Below are positions 26,545 through 34,704 of a stretch of DNA of 64,000 bases, piece after piece. Position 1 is the first letter of the stretch. Every line of letters starts with the position of its first letter. The stretch is from a bacterium. GTDB lineage: Bacteria > Pseudomonadota > Alphaproteobacteria > Micavibrionales > UBA2020. Location: contig JAQSDV010000004.1 in NCBI GenBank assembly GCA_029945425.1, positions 728,981-792,980 on the forward strand. Direction: 5' to 3'. Under the pieces are notes generated by a model that worked only from the letters and a program-made list of their open reading frames with translations, was not told where the DNA came from and did not search any database. The translations under genes were made by a program, and so were the position numbers.

Positions 26545-27009
26545 ATGGAACTGAAACAGACCACCTCCGCCGACGCCAGGGAAATCCTCGATATGGGCCG
26601 CGCCTTCCACGCGGAAGACGGCCGCGCGCTGTCACCGGCGGGCGAGCAGGCACTGGTGCGGACGCTCGATTATTCCCCCTATGTCACATCATGGTTTATC
26701 GTTGATAACGGCGCGGTTTGCGGTTATTGCGTGCTCTGCTTCAGCTACAGCGTCGAATTCGGCGGCAGCACGGCCTTCCTTGACGACCTTTACATCAAGC
26801 CCGAACACCGCGCTGGCGGCCTCGGCTCGCAAACGCTGAAGGCGCTCGAAAAAGTCGCGCGTGATGACGGCTGCTGCGCATTGCTGCTGGAGGTTGAAGA
26901 CGACAAACCGCGTGCGCTCGCCTTTCACCTCAACAACAGCTATGTCGATATGCAGCGCACGCTGATGGTGAAGGATTTTATGGGCTATTTCTCGGACAAG
27001 AAAGCCTGA
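26545..27009 (+). CDS. GNAT family N-acetyltransferase
   Basis: A 154-residue acetyltransferase starting 5 bases after the ATPase gene, so in the same operon. The acetyl-CoA site is IKPEHRAGGLGSQTLKALEK (R/QxxGxG/A form), preceded by VEFGGSTAFLDDLYI and followed by LLLEVEDDKPRALAFHLNNS. Substrate unknown. Its link to the exporter operon may be functional or only positional. Confidence 0.85.
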   Translation: MELKQTTSADAREILDMGRAFHAEDGRALSPAGEQALVRTLDYSPYVTSWFIVDNGAVCGYCVLCFSYSVEFGGSTAFLDDLYIKPEHRAGGLGSQTLKALEKVARDDGCCALLLEVEDDKPRALAFHLNNSYVDMQRTLMVKDFMGYFSDKKA

Positions 27010-27015
27010 CGCGTC

Positions 27016-27453
27016 TTATTTGCGGTCCTCGAACCAGCCTTCGCCATAGCTGGTGCAGATTTCGGTGTTCTTCTTGATATTGGCGGTTGCGCGCAGCATG
27101 TAATAGAGTGTCGTGCCCTGCTCATCCCAGATGATTTCGGCATTGGGGTTTTCGTCATGGTTGCAATAGGCGAGGATACCCATGACGATCGCGCTGGCAT
27201 CGGCATTTTTCTTGATATTCGCGCGCGCCAGTGTCGTTTTTTTTAGGCCGCCGATCACAAAGGTATAGTCGTTGATGATTGTCGGCTCCGCGCTCACGGT
27301 GTCCTTGTCGTTCAGGATCAGGGCGGGCGTGACTTCAAGTATCTCGCCTTTCTTGATCGCATTGCGGCAATACAGCCCGCGGCCTTTCTTGCCGGCGGGG
27401 GCGATATAGAGGCCGGCTTTGCGGTTCAGGGCGGGGGCTTTTTTTGCGGGCAT
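27016..27453 (-). CDS. SET-domain protein (putative protein-lysine methyltransferase)
   Basis: A 145-residue minimal SET protein. SET motifs: KGRGLYCRNAIKKGEILEVT (SET-N), YCNHDENPNAEIIWDE (the NHS/C-like motif, here NHDENPN) and ATANIKKNTEICTSYGEGWF (the ELT/SYG motif). This order and spacing match SET domains, which methylate lysines with SAM. Bacterial members are scattered, and targets include ribosomal and nucleoid proteins. No post-SET cysteines. The start is preceded by AAAGAACCGC, a weak site. Convergent with the GNAT gene. Confidence 0.85.
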   Translation of the reverse strand: MPAKKAPALNRKAGLYIAPAGKKGRGLYCRNAIKKGEILEVTPALILNDKDTVSAEPTIINDYTFVIGGLKKTTLARANIKKNADASAIVMGILAYCNHDENPNAEIIWDEQGTTLYYMLRATANIKKNTEICTSYGEGWFEDRK

Positions 27454-27537
27454 TGAGCGGTTCTTTTTTTTGTGCCCATCTGGCGGGGCGGAGGCTGAAA
27501 ATAGCCGAGCCGGGGGATTAGCACAAGGTCGTTGGTG

Positions 27538-27687
27538 TTAACGCGTGACGTAGTAATAGATCATGGGCACCCAGATAAAACAGGTCGTCAGGCTGCCCTT
27601 GACGGTCTGGTAAGCGATCCATGCCCAGAACAGCCCGCGGCCACCCTTCGCGGCCTGTTGTTTGGTGGGGATGGTGAATGAACGCAT
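27538..27687 (-). CDS. 49-residue membrane protein, unknown
   Basis: Start ATG at 27687 (MRSFTIPTKQQAAKGGRGLF) is preceded by AAAGGAACC, a good site; an upstream ATG at 27762 is poorly placed. One or two membrane segments follow (FWAWIAYQTVKGSLTTCFIW, VPMIYYYVTR). The open frame, ribosome binding site and codon pattern support a real small gene. No family recognised. From 27688 to 28028 I see no convincing gene. Confidence 0.5.
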   Translation of the reverse strand: MRSFTIPTKQQAAKGGRGLFWAWIAYQTVKGSLTTCFIWVPMIYYYVTR

Positions 27688-28028
27688 GGCGGTTCCTTTA
27701 TTCGACGTCACGGCCATTTTATACCCGATCCGTACGCTCGGGGACAAGCTATGCGTGGCCATGTGGGTCGATGACGATTTCCAACTGGCGGTCAGTACGC
27801 TTTCTTTGCGCGTCCGGGAATCGGGTTTGCTCCCGCAGCACCAACGCGCCCAAATTGGCGTTCTGTGGCAAAAAGCAGCGTAACACTGCCGTTAATCGCT
27901 TTTTTTGGCCGAAAAACTGCTTTAAAAGGCGTTATTAATGCCCCAAACCGGCGTAAAACGCGCGGCTGGCTAACGGCAATATCTTGCTGTATAAAGTGAC
28001 TGTAATCACCGAACAGGGAATGCCCAAG

Positions 28029-28355
28029 ATGACCGCCGACAAAACTATCTATATCGAACAGCTCCATAAACAGAACAATGTGCCGCAGGTCGGCAAGGCC
28101 AAGGGCGGCATTCAGGTTGCGGCCCATTACGGCCTGACCGCAGAACACGGCGAAAACAAATGGGTCGTGGTCGAGAAAATGGTGCGCTACCTGCGCAAGA
28201 TGACCGCAGCGGGCATCCCCGAAAAAGCGGGCATCCCCGAAAAATACAAAAATTTCGAAGCGATCAAGATTCCGGGCGTCGTCCTCGCGCAAGGTAAAAA
28301 CGATCCCATCGACCGCGAAGTGATACGCAAGGCGAACGGCACCGCGCTCGATTAA
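28029..28355 (+). CDS. Small basic protein with an internal repeat, unknown
   Basis: About 108 residues from the ATG at 28029 (MTADKTIYIEQLHKQNNVPQ), after AGGGAATGCCC. It has a helix-rich middle (VVVEKMVRYLRKMTAAGIPE) and an exact tandem 18-base duplication (28209-28226, 28227-28244) that repeats AGIPEK. No family known to me. It ends just before a 16-bp perfect hairpin. Confidence 0.55.
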   Translation: MTADKTIYIEQLHKQNNVPQVGKAKGGIQVAAHYGLTAEHGENKWVVVEKMVRYLRKMTAAGIPEKAGIPEKYKNFEAIKIPGVVLAQGKNDPIDREVIRKANGTALD

Positions 28356-28370
28356 GCTTCAAAACGATAT

Positions 28371-28413
28371 AATGCGAAAGGCTGCCAATCATAACGGCAG
28401 CCTTTCGCATTTC
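28371..28413 (+). terminator. Terminator-like 16-bp perfect hairpin
   Basis: AATGCGAAAGGCTGCC (28371-28386) pairs without mismatch with GGCAGCCTTTCGCATT (28396-28411) around a 9-nt loop, 16 bases after the stop of the preceding gene. The stem is very strong but only a weak T-run (ATTTCT) follows. The extensive perfect arms could also mark a palindromic mobile remnant. Confidence 0.7.
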
Positions 28414-28490
28414 TGCCCGGCTGGTAATCTCGTAAATACGCGCTATACTTTTCCGCAAAGGCGCAATCCCCCACAACTTTGCGGATACCC

Positions 28491-30203
28491 ATGTCGAACC
28501 ATCCCCTGTCGGCCATATCCATTCTCCTGTCTGCCGGAATCGCCAGCGTGCTATTCCTGCCCGCGCTTGGCATCAGCCCCATTGTCGGATTTCTGCTGAC
28601 AGGCGTCGCCTTTGGCCAATACGGGCTCGACATCATTCCCGATAGCGCTATTATTCACCTACTGGCCGAAATGGGCGTGGTATTCCTGATGTTCGATATC
28701 GGCCTGCATTTTTCCATGCGCCATGTATGGTCGGAGCGTAAGGGCATTTTTATCCTGGGGCCGGGACAGGTCGCGCTCTCGGGCCTGTTCTTCTGGGCGG
28801 GGCTTGAATATTTTTTCAATTTTACCTCCGGCGTCGATATTTTACTGGCCATTACGCTGGCGCTGTCTTCTACGGCTGTTGTATCGCAGGTGCTGACCGA
28901 ACGTAAAATGTCGGGCCTGCCTTTTGCGCGCACCACGATGGCGATTCTGATTTTTCAGGATATCTGCGCGATCTTCGTGCTGATCCTTGCCAGCAGCATG
29001 GGGGGCGGCGATACATCGACCGTCAATCTTATCCTGACCGCGCTGGTGAAATGCGCGGTCTGCGTGACGGTTGCGACGCTGATCGGTAAATACCTGCTGG
29101 GGCGCGGCTTCGGCTTCCTTGCGCGCTTCAACAACAGCGAGGCCTTCACCATGATCGCGCTGCTGATCGTGGTGGCGACCGGCATGGCGACGGAAGGGTT
29201 CGGCCTGTCCCTTACGCTGGGTGCGTTTCTTGCGGGGATGATTATTTCCGAATCCCCCTTCCGCCACATCATCCAGACCGAGGTAAAACCGTTCCGCAAC
29301 CTGCTGCTTGGTTTCTTCTTCGTGACCGTCGGCATGTCGGTCAATGTGCCGGCGCTGGGTGATATGTGGGGCATGACGCTCGGCATCACGGCGGCGCTGG
29401 TCGGCGTCAAAATGGCGTCCGTCTATTTGTTGTTCCTGCTGGCGCGCGAAACGCGGGTGGCAGCGGTGCAGCAAGCATTGCTGCTGTTTCAGGGCAGTGA
29501 ATTCGTCTTTGTCATCTTGGCCCAGCCTGGTCTTGAAAATATGGTGGATGCGGGCGTGAAGGATGCGGCGGTCGCCGCCGTCGCCATCAGCATGGCGGTG
29601 ACATCCGCCGTATTTGGTTTAGGCAAGAAAATTTCGCGCAATTTCTGCGCGGCTGTGCCCGTCGATGCGGGCGATATCGCCGAACATCCGAACGCCGTTG
29701 TGGTGATCGGCATGAACGATGTGACGCAAACCGTCGCCTCCGCGCTCGCCGCACATGCCACGCCCTATATCGTGGTGGAACGTGAATACCAGAAATTCAC
29801 CGACGCCCAGCAAAACGGTTTCCCCGTTGTTTATGGCGACAAGGCGGATTTGCGTTTCTGGGATTCGATCCAGATCGATAAATACAAAACGATGGTCATC
29901 GCCTCCCCCGATCTTGGCGTGTCGCGCGTCTATGCGGGCTTGCCGCAGATGCAGGCGTTGAAACTTTCCCGCTTCCTGAACGTGGCCAGCGAGGAGGAGG
30001 CGGAACCGTTTCGCAACCTCGGCTATGCGCGCATTTTCGTCGCGCGCGGAAAACCGCCCGGTATCGAAATGGCCGCCGCCGTGCTGGCGCATCTCGGCCT
30101 TGATGCCGCCCGCATCGCCGACTGGATGGATAAGGAACATAAAGATTATCTGACGCGCATGACACCCGCGAATGATCTTGCCGCAGCGGAAATCGCCAGC
30201 TGA
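28491..30203 (+). CDS. Monovalent cation:proton antiporter, CPA2/KefB-like
   Basis: About 570 residues (ATG at 28491; an ATG at 28479 is also in frame). The first 380 residues form about 12 membrane helices with CPA2 features: LLSAGIASVLFLPALGISPI, VVFLMFDIGLHFSM, LALSSTAVVSQVLTERKMSG and LGAFLAGMIISESPFRH. A cytoplasmic RCK/TrkA-N nucleotide domain (about residues 400-520) begins VVVIGMNDVTQTVASALAAH, without the full GxGxxG, and includes PVVYGDKADLRFWDSIQ. The product likely exchanges K+ or Na+ for protons under nucleotide or glutathione control. No KefF/G partner gene adjoins. Confidence 0.9.
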   Translation: MSNHPLSAISILLSAGIASVLFLPALGISPIVGFLLTGVAFGQYGLDIIPDSAIIHLLAEMGVVFLMFDIGLHFSMRHVWSERKGIFILGPGQVALSGLFFWAGLEYFFNFTSGVDILLAITLALSSTAVVSQVLTERKMSGLPFARTTMAILIFQDICAIFVLILASSMGGGDTSTVNLILTALVKCAVCVTVATLIGKYLLGRGFGFLARFNNSEAFTMIALLIVVATGMATEGFGLSLTLGAFLAGMIISESPFRHIIQTEVKPFRNLLLGFFFVTVGMSVNVPALGDMWGMTLGITAALVGVKMASVYLLFLLARETRVAAVQQALLLFQGSEFVFVILAQPGLENMVDAGVKDAAVAAVAISMAVTSAVFGLGKKISRNFCAAVPVDAGDIAEHPNAVVVIGMNDVTQTVASALAAHATPYIVVEREYQKFTDAQQNGFPVVYGDKADLRFWDSIQIDKYKTMVIASPDLGVSRVYAGLPQMQALKLSRFLNVASEEEAEPFRNLGYARIFVARGKPPGIEMAAAVLAHLGLDAARIADWMDKEHKDYLTRMTPANDLAAAEIAS

Positions 30204-30830
30204 TTATAGCGGCTGACGCGTCGCGCCATCCGTCGTTAGCTTCACGGATTCGCCACCTTCGCCCGTTTCCGCCAGCTGCATGAATTTTTGCAGCGCCTGT
30301 TCGGGATAGACCAATGCCTGCTGGCCAGTCGTGCCCTTGCGGAATGCCTCGATAGCGCTATTGCTTGCGCCAAGGGTCAGCACCTCGATGCTCATGATAT
30401 TGGTGGCGGGGTTGGGGTAAAATTTTTGCTCCGGCTGCAGCACGACATCCTTGCCGCGTTTTTTCGTCTTGAAACCGATATGGGCCAAGGCCGTCTCGCC
30501 GTCGCTGATGCCGAAAATGATCAGGTCGAGCGCGTTCTTGCCCGCAACGTATTTCTTGAAATCATCGGGCGCGCTGTCCTGCATGCTTTGCGCTGCTGCC
30601 GTCAGTCCCTCTTCGATCGCTTCCACCGCCGACGCGACGCGTTTTTTGAAAGAACCATCATTCCCGAGCGCCGCCGCGATACCGGCATGGGCATCAAATG
30701 CGCCTGCCATCATAAAAAAAAGTTTTCCGGCCTCGTGAATCTCGCCGGTCCCCGCCGCTGCAACGATGCGCTTCGGCGTCCAGATGGCGGCAATGGGGGT
30801 ATTGAAATTGTTGCGCTGCGCAATCGTCAT
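30204..30830 (-). CDS. Hypothetical protein, possible Ntn-hydrolase-like fold
   Basis: About 208 residues from the ATG at 30830 (MTIAQRNNFNTPIAAIWTPK). The pattern of short strands (IAAIWTPKRIVAAAG, KLFFMMAGAFDAHAG) followed by helices and LIIFGISDGETALAHIGFKT loosely resembles proteasome-like Ntn hydrolases, in which a control signal, a sense-of-activity helix and a second sandwich alternate. This is only a visual impression. It is convergent with the antiporter (stops adjacent) and divergent from the ABC pair. Confidence 0.5.
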   Translation of the reverse strand: MTIAQRNNFNTPIAAIWTPKRIVAAAGTGEIHEAGKLFFMMAGAFDAHAGIAAALGNDGSFKKRVASAVEAIEEGLTAAAQSMQDSAPDDFKKYVAGKNALDLIIFGISDGETALAHIGFKTKKRGKDVVLQPEQKFYPNPATNIMSIEVLTLGASNSAIEAFRKGTTGQQALVYPEQALQKFMQLAETGEGGESVKLTTDGATRQPL

Positions 30831-30955
30831 AACGTCAGTCCTGTCCGAAAATTGAAGCCGTCTTGCAATTGCAAGGGTACTTGATACTCTATAGCCATTC
30901 AAACAAACGGCGCGGTTATTATGGCATAACGCAGCGCGGCATAAAAGGTAACGCG

Positions 30956-32113
30956 ATGGGTACGGCCAGGGCCACCATTGAAAAGAAATCTGCTGAAAAA
31001 AAACCTGCGGCGGACGATACGCCGCAGCATAGCGTGCGCTCGCAACTGAAATTCCTGAAACCCTACTGGATATCCGACCAGAAATGGCGCGCACGGCTGC
31101 TGCTGGGCGGCGTGCTGGCGCTGACCGTCGCCGAAATCGCGCTCACCGCCGGTGTCGGCCTCGGCTTTCAGGCCGCGCTGAACGCGCTGGTCGCCAAGGA
31201 TGTCGGCGTTTTTGCGCTCTCCGGCGTCGCGACGCTGCTCGGCATCGGGGCATCGGCTGTTGCCGGCAACGGGCGCGAATACATGACATCCAATCTCGCC
31301 CAGAACTGGCGCGGCTGGCAGACGAAACAGTTCAGCGAAGCATGGCTGAAGGACAAATCCTACCTGCGCCTGCAGCACAACAAAAAATACGCGCAGAACC
31401 CCGACCAGCGCATCGCCGAAACGGTCAACAACGTCACCAGCAGCACGCTGTCGCTGTCGCTCGGGCTGTTCCGCTCGGTCGTCGGCGTCGCCACATTCTC
31501 CATCATGCTGTGGCATATCGCGCCGATCATGGTGGGCGCGGCGGTGGGCTGCGCGGTCGTCGCCCATGCGGCCAGCCACTGGACAGGCGGGTCGATGCGC
31601 AAAATCTGGCGGGGGTTGATGGATCATGAAGCGAAATTCCGCCACGCCCTTGTGCGCGTGCGCGACAATGCGAAACCGATCGCATTGGCGGGGCTGGAGC
31701 CTGTCGAAAAAGAGACGCTCACGGACGAATTCAACAGCCTCGACGAGAAACGCCGCGAGTTTTACAAGCTCAACTGGCGCACCGGCCTTGTCGGCTCCCT
31801 CAACTGGAGCAGCGCGTCAATCGTGCCGATCGCCCTCTCCGCGCCGAAGTTTTTTGCGGGCACCGCCACGCTCGGCGGGCTGGAACTGGCGCGGCAGGTC
31901 TATAGCAACTTTTATCAGGCAATCAGCTGGTTTCCGCAAGGCTACACGCAAATCGCCACATGGTCTGCGAACGTCAGCCAGCTGATGGATTTCCACAAGG
32001 ATCTGGAAGAAAACAAGCTCGACATCACGCAAAAGGTCGAAGCACCGAAACCGGCACCCGCCGCCGTGATCTCTGCTGCGCCGCCAAAACCGCCCGCAGG
32101 CCCTCGCCCGTGA
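30956..32113 (+). CDS. ABC transporter membrane subunit, SbmA/YddA-like (ABC_membrane_2)
   Basis: About 385 residues from the ATG at 30956, after AAAAGG. A hydrophilic start leads into about six membrane helices. The region LAQNWRGWQTKQFSEAWLKD, KSYLRLQHNKKYAQNPDQRI, AETVNNVTSSTLSLSLGLFR is typical of the YddA/BacA/ABCD family (NPDQRI...V is its EAA-like hallmark). Its ATPase is encoded separately, with a GTGA overlap. The C-terminal 20 residues are Ala/Pro-rich. Family members carry peptides, cobalamin or long-chain acyl groups. Confidence 0.85.
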   Translation: MGTARATIEKKSAEKKPAADDTPQHSVRSQLKFLKPYWISDQKWRARLLLGGVLALTVAEIALTAGVGLGFQAALNALVAKDVGVFALSGVATLLGIGASAVAGNGREYMTSNLAQNWRGWQTKQFSEAWLKDKSYLRLQHNKKYAQNPDQRIAETVNNVTSSTLSLSLGLFRSVVGVATFSIMLWHIAPIMVGAAVGCAVVAHAASHWTGGSMRKIWRGLMDHEAKFRHALVRVRDNAKPIALAGLEPVEKETLTDEFNSLDEKRREFYKLNWRTGLVGSLNWSSASIVPIALSAPKFFAGTATLGGLELARQVYSNFYQAISWFPQGYTQIATWSANVSQLMDFHKDLEENKLDITQKVEAPKPAPAAVISAAPPKPPAGPRP

Positions 32114-32919
32114 AAAATTTCCTGTCAAAAATATTCAAGAAGAAAGCGGCAGCGCCCCCCGCCGCGCCTGCGCCTAAAATCAACCCGCCCGCTGTTGTAT
32201 TGCGTGAAGAACCGGGCTCGGCGAATGTTGTTTTTACCAACCTCGTCCTGCACGGCCCCGATGGCGCGCCGCTTGTCGATTACGGCAGTTACACCATTCA
32301 ACCGGGTGACCGCGTGATGATTGCGGGCGCCGCCGGTTGCGGCAAATCCGCAGCACTCGCCGCCATGCGCAATGCGTGGCTGCTGGGCGGCAGCGGCGAG
32401 ATCACCGTGCCGCCCGAAATACGTTTCGTCCCGCAGGAAGAATATTTCCCCGACCGCAGTTTAAGGGGCATCATCTGCGCGCCCGATTCACCGTCGAAAT
32501 ACACGCGCGAACAGGTGGTGCAGGCATTGACCGATGCCGGTCTTGCCGATTTCGTGGATGCGATGGACGACGTGACGAAGCGCGGCGAATACTGGAAAAA
32601 TACCCTTTCTGGCGGGCAGAAAAACAAGGTGGGATTTGCGGGCATTTTTCTGCACGCAGCAGAAACAAAGGTCCTGATCGTCGACGAAATCACCGCCGCC
32701 CTCGACGCGAAATCGGAAACCGAACTTTACCCGCGTTTGCTGGATCGCATGAAGCACGGCATCGTCATCAGCGTCGCCCACCATTCCACGCTCGCCCCGC
32801 AACACAACGTCTTCGCCAAAGTGGCAGAGGGCAAGGTGACCTATACCAAAACAGCGGATGCCAAGCCCGCGCCCGCGAACACGAACGACGTTCCTGCGGC
32901 TCCCCCGAAAATCGCGTAA
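32110..32919 (+). CDS. ABC transporter ATPase subunit, YddA-type, split from its permease
   Basis: A 269-residue protein starting at GTG 32110, which overlaps the permease stop. An N-terminal basic, Ala/Pro-rich tail (residues 1-30) precedes the ATPase: Walker A IAGAAGCGKSAALAAMRNAW, the YddA-typical FVPQEEYFPDRSLRGIICAP (Q-loop and PY), signature NTLSGGQKNKVGFAGIFLHA, Walker B VLIVDEITAALDAKSE and ISVAHHS. The normal arrangement in this family is a single fused polypeptide, so this is a split version. The signature LSGGQKNKV deviates slightly from LSLGEQQR of YddA. Confidence 0.88.
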   Translation: MKNFLSKIFKKKAAAPPAAPAPKINPPAVVLREEPGSANVVFTNLVLHGPDGAPLVDYGSYTIQPGDRVMIAGAAGCGKSAALAAMRNAWLLGGSGEITVPPEIRFVPQEEYFPDRSLRGIICAPDSPSKYTREQVVQALTDAGLADFVDAMDDVTKRGEYWKNTLSGGQKNKVGFAGIFLHAAETKVLIVDEITAALDAKSETELYPRLLDRMKHGIVISVAHHSTLAPQHNVFAKVAEGKVTYTKTADAKPAPANTNDVPAAPPKIA

Positions 32920-32920
32920 T

Positions 32921-33436
32921 CTAGGCTTTCTTGCGGATCGCGGGGTTGAAGCCGAATTTGAAAATAAACGGAACGGGCGCATCCGTTTTCTCAAGGTGAA
33001 GGTAATGGCCGCTTTTCGCCAGAATTTCGTCGATGCTGGCGATGCCCTCCACCTCGTACATCTCGTCCTTGTGGTGGCCTTTCCAGTCGAGGATGGTTTT
33101 GAGGGCGCGGACCTTGGCCTTTGACGCTGTCGGCGCAATCACGAAGATATTCTTGTGCAGTTCGTTGAAATCGGACGGGTCATAACCGCCGAGGTTCACG
33201 AACCACAATTTATCCTCGCGTTCCTGCGGGGCATCTTTCAGAAAAATATTGTGCCCGTCCGCGCTGGTCAGCTCGCCCCAGCAATCCAGATGTAGGCTTT
33301 CGGGCGTTCCCCACCAGCTGTCACGGATGCCGTCATAGGCGTCCTCCATTTTCTCCGCCGCCGCAAAGCGCACGTCATGCACCTCGATCAGCGAAGTTTC
33401 CGTGCTGCCGCCGATGTAGAATGCGAAGAGTTTCAT
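32921..33436 (-). CDS. DUF1543-family protein
   Basis: A 171-residue protein starting MKLFAFYIGGSTETSLIEVH at 33436; the frame extends to 33463 but begins inside duplicated sequence. Visible family blocks: SWWGTPESLHLDCWGELTSA, ADGHNIFLKDAPQ, LWFVNLGGYDPSDFNELHKN. The DUF1543 family occurs in two copies of one module joined together in many proteobacteria; function unknown. There is no clear ribosome binding site, probably because foreign sequence begins just upstream. It is the last recognisable core gene before the island. Confidence 0.8.
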   Translation of the reverse strand: MKLFAFYIGGSTETSLIEVHDVRFAAAEKMEDAYDGIRDSWWGTPESLHLDCWGELTSADGHNIFLKDAPQEREDKLWFVNLGGYDPSDFNELHKNIFVIAPTASKAKVRALKTILDWKGHHKDEMYEVEGIASIDEILAKSGHYLHLEKTDAPVPFIFKFGFNPAIRKKA

Positions 33437-33758
33437 ATATGGACGAAGGTATACACCCATCATTGTTCAGTAGAATTATGTTGCTCGCCATCGCGGCCTT
33501 AATTTCTGCTTTTTCCAGCTTGGATCGGGCAGTCTTCGTCGATAGATCGCCATCCGTGAAAATCTCGACTGTGGCGGCGCCCGATGCGATCAGGGCGGCA
33601 TATATGGCGGAGGCATCGATCGAGTCCATTCCTGGGACCACGACAATCCCTTCAATCGAATCCCCGGCACGACGATTGATAACATCTTCCGCGGCATCGT
33701 AGAGATTGCCAGCGTAAGGGACTTTGCCTTTGAAACGCGCGCAGGCGACACGCGCCAT
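33375..33758 (-). pseudogene. Partial copy of the GIY-YIG nuclease gene (C-terminal half only)
   Basis: The frame encodes AIYAALIASGAATVEIFTDG, DLSTKTARSKLEKAEIKAAM, ASNIILLNNDGCIP, nearly identical to residues 75-124 of the GIY-YIG protein at 42396-42860; the matching DNA (about 33463-33607 against 42490-42642) is close to 90% identical by eye. The N-terminal part carries unrelated sequence, without the GIY, YIG and Arg residues, so no nuclease activity is expected. It runs into the DUF1543 start at its 3' end. The first 45 residues could still be translated; I call it a chimeric remnant. Confidence 0.6.
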
Positions 33759-33780
33759 GAAAGATCGCGAAGGCGGGCGA

Positions 33781-33827
33781 AAAGGAAAGAGCCCGAAGGC
33801 TTAGATTCATCTAACGCCTTCGGGCTC
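33781..33827 (-). terminator. Long hairpin, terminator-like on the minus strand
   Basis: GAGCCCGAAGGC (33789-33800) plus TTAGA pair with TCTAA and GCCTTCGGGCTC (33816-33827), giving 17 bp with one bulged base and a TTCA loop. On the minus strand TTTCCTTT follows. No gene is recognised upstream on that strand, so it may instead be a leftover end or a palindromic element. Confidence 0.5.
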
Positions 33828-34182
33828 TCGTAATTGGGGCGCATTGTAGCGGCCACCTATGTATTCGTCCCACAGAACAGGGGACTGCCCGCTTGGGGTC
33901 TTGGTTCTCCATTGGTCTCGTATCGTCTCGTACTGTGTAGATATCGTAACGTCGTGTAGATATTATTAAATGATTCGTGAGCGCTTTTTCAATACTTTTT
34001 TGTTGGAATTTTGACAATTTTTTGGAAAGCATTTTTTAAAAATCGGGGGTCATTTGTAATTTCCTGTCTCGTTTCCCGTCTCTCCTTACCAAGGTTATTT
34101 CGTTTTTATTTTGTTCATATATTGATCTCAGGCCCTTCTTTAACAATTATTAACAGGTTGAGCGGAGGCATCATCGAGAAGC
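33828..34182. other. AT-rich stretch without a convincing gene
   Basis: From 33940 to 34170 the sequence is much richer in A and T than the window. It has long T-runs (33990-34040) and a twice-occurring TGTAGATAT (33935-33965). Frames here are short and have no ribosome binding sites. Possibly a promoter region or remnant of the element's left end. Confidence 0.4.
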
Positions 34183-34400
34183 TCACCTTCGTTGAGTCTG
34201 CGTGAGAAGCGCGGGTGTAGCCGTAAGCGCCCGTCTGCGCTCAATTGCGCGACGGATGTTTTCAAGTATTATCTTCGCCAGCGGGCATCGGGCGCCGCCA
34301 TATTGTGGCGTGCGAGATCGTTCAGTATCGCGTGAAACTTCTGGTGCAGTTCAGCTTCGCTCAAGTGTTCGAGTTCCTGCGTCGTGATGATGTACGTCAT
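34183..34400 (-). pseudogene. Frameshifted small helical protein
   Basis: From the ATG at 34400 the frame reads MTYIITTQELEHLSEAELHQ and continues to KFHAILNDLARH, then runs out. In another frame the strand continues with LAKIILENIRRAIERRRALT and ends at a stop at 34183. The two parts together look like one small alpha-helical protein of about 70 residues, of a kind seen in alphaproteobacterial mobile elements (ending LENIRRxxxxRR). One or two single-base indels around 34290-34320 would join them. Confidence 0.4.
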
Positions 34401-34612
34401 GTTTCGCTACTGTCTTTCTGACCGCGACATCGCGGCCTTCATGACGGGGGCTGAGCAGCTCGTATCGACTGCCAGCACTCGGCGAAACACTTGTGGAGAA
34501 AAGCGTCTTAGCCCTTCGGGTTTCAATCGCTTTTGCAAGTTTATGAGGATGAAAATCCAGAGGAGGGGTCTTACCCCTCGCAGCCGCAAGGGGCTTCGAT
34601 AAACGGCAGGCC

Positions 34613-34659
34613 ATATCTCCCATGCTTCCGCGCAAGAGCTTGTGCAGCATGGGAGATAT
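34613..34659. repeat. Long imperfect palindrome
   Basis: ATATCTCCCATGCT (34613-34626) pairs exactly with AGCATGGGAGATAT (34646-34659). Inside, GCGCAAG and CTTGTGC pair with one G-T. It lies 45 bases after the stop of the diguanylate cyclase gene (minus strand) and would form a stable hairpin without a T-tract. It could be a terminator-like or mobile palindromic unit. From 34401 to 34612 I see no gene. Confidence 0.5.
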
Positions 34660-34704
34660 ACCGAAGCCGTTTCCTTAAGGCTGCTTAGGCTGCCAAATTG
34701 TAAC

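Noticed and set aside
34351..34650. 99-codon minus-strand frame
   Set aside because: Runs through the palindrome and into the small gene; no ribosome binding site; composition not convincing.
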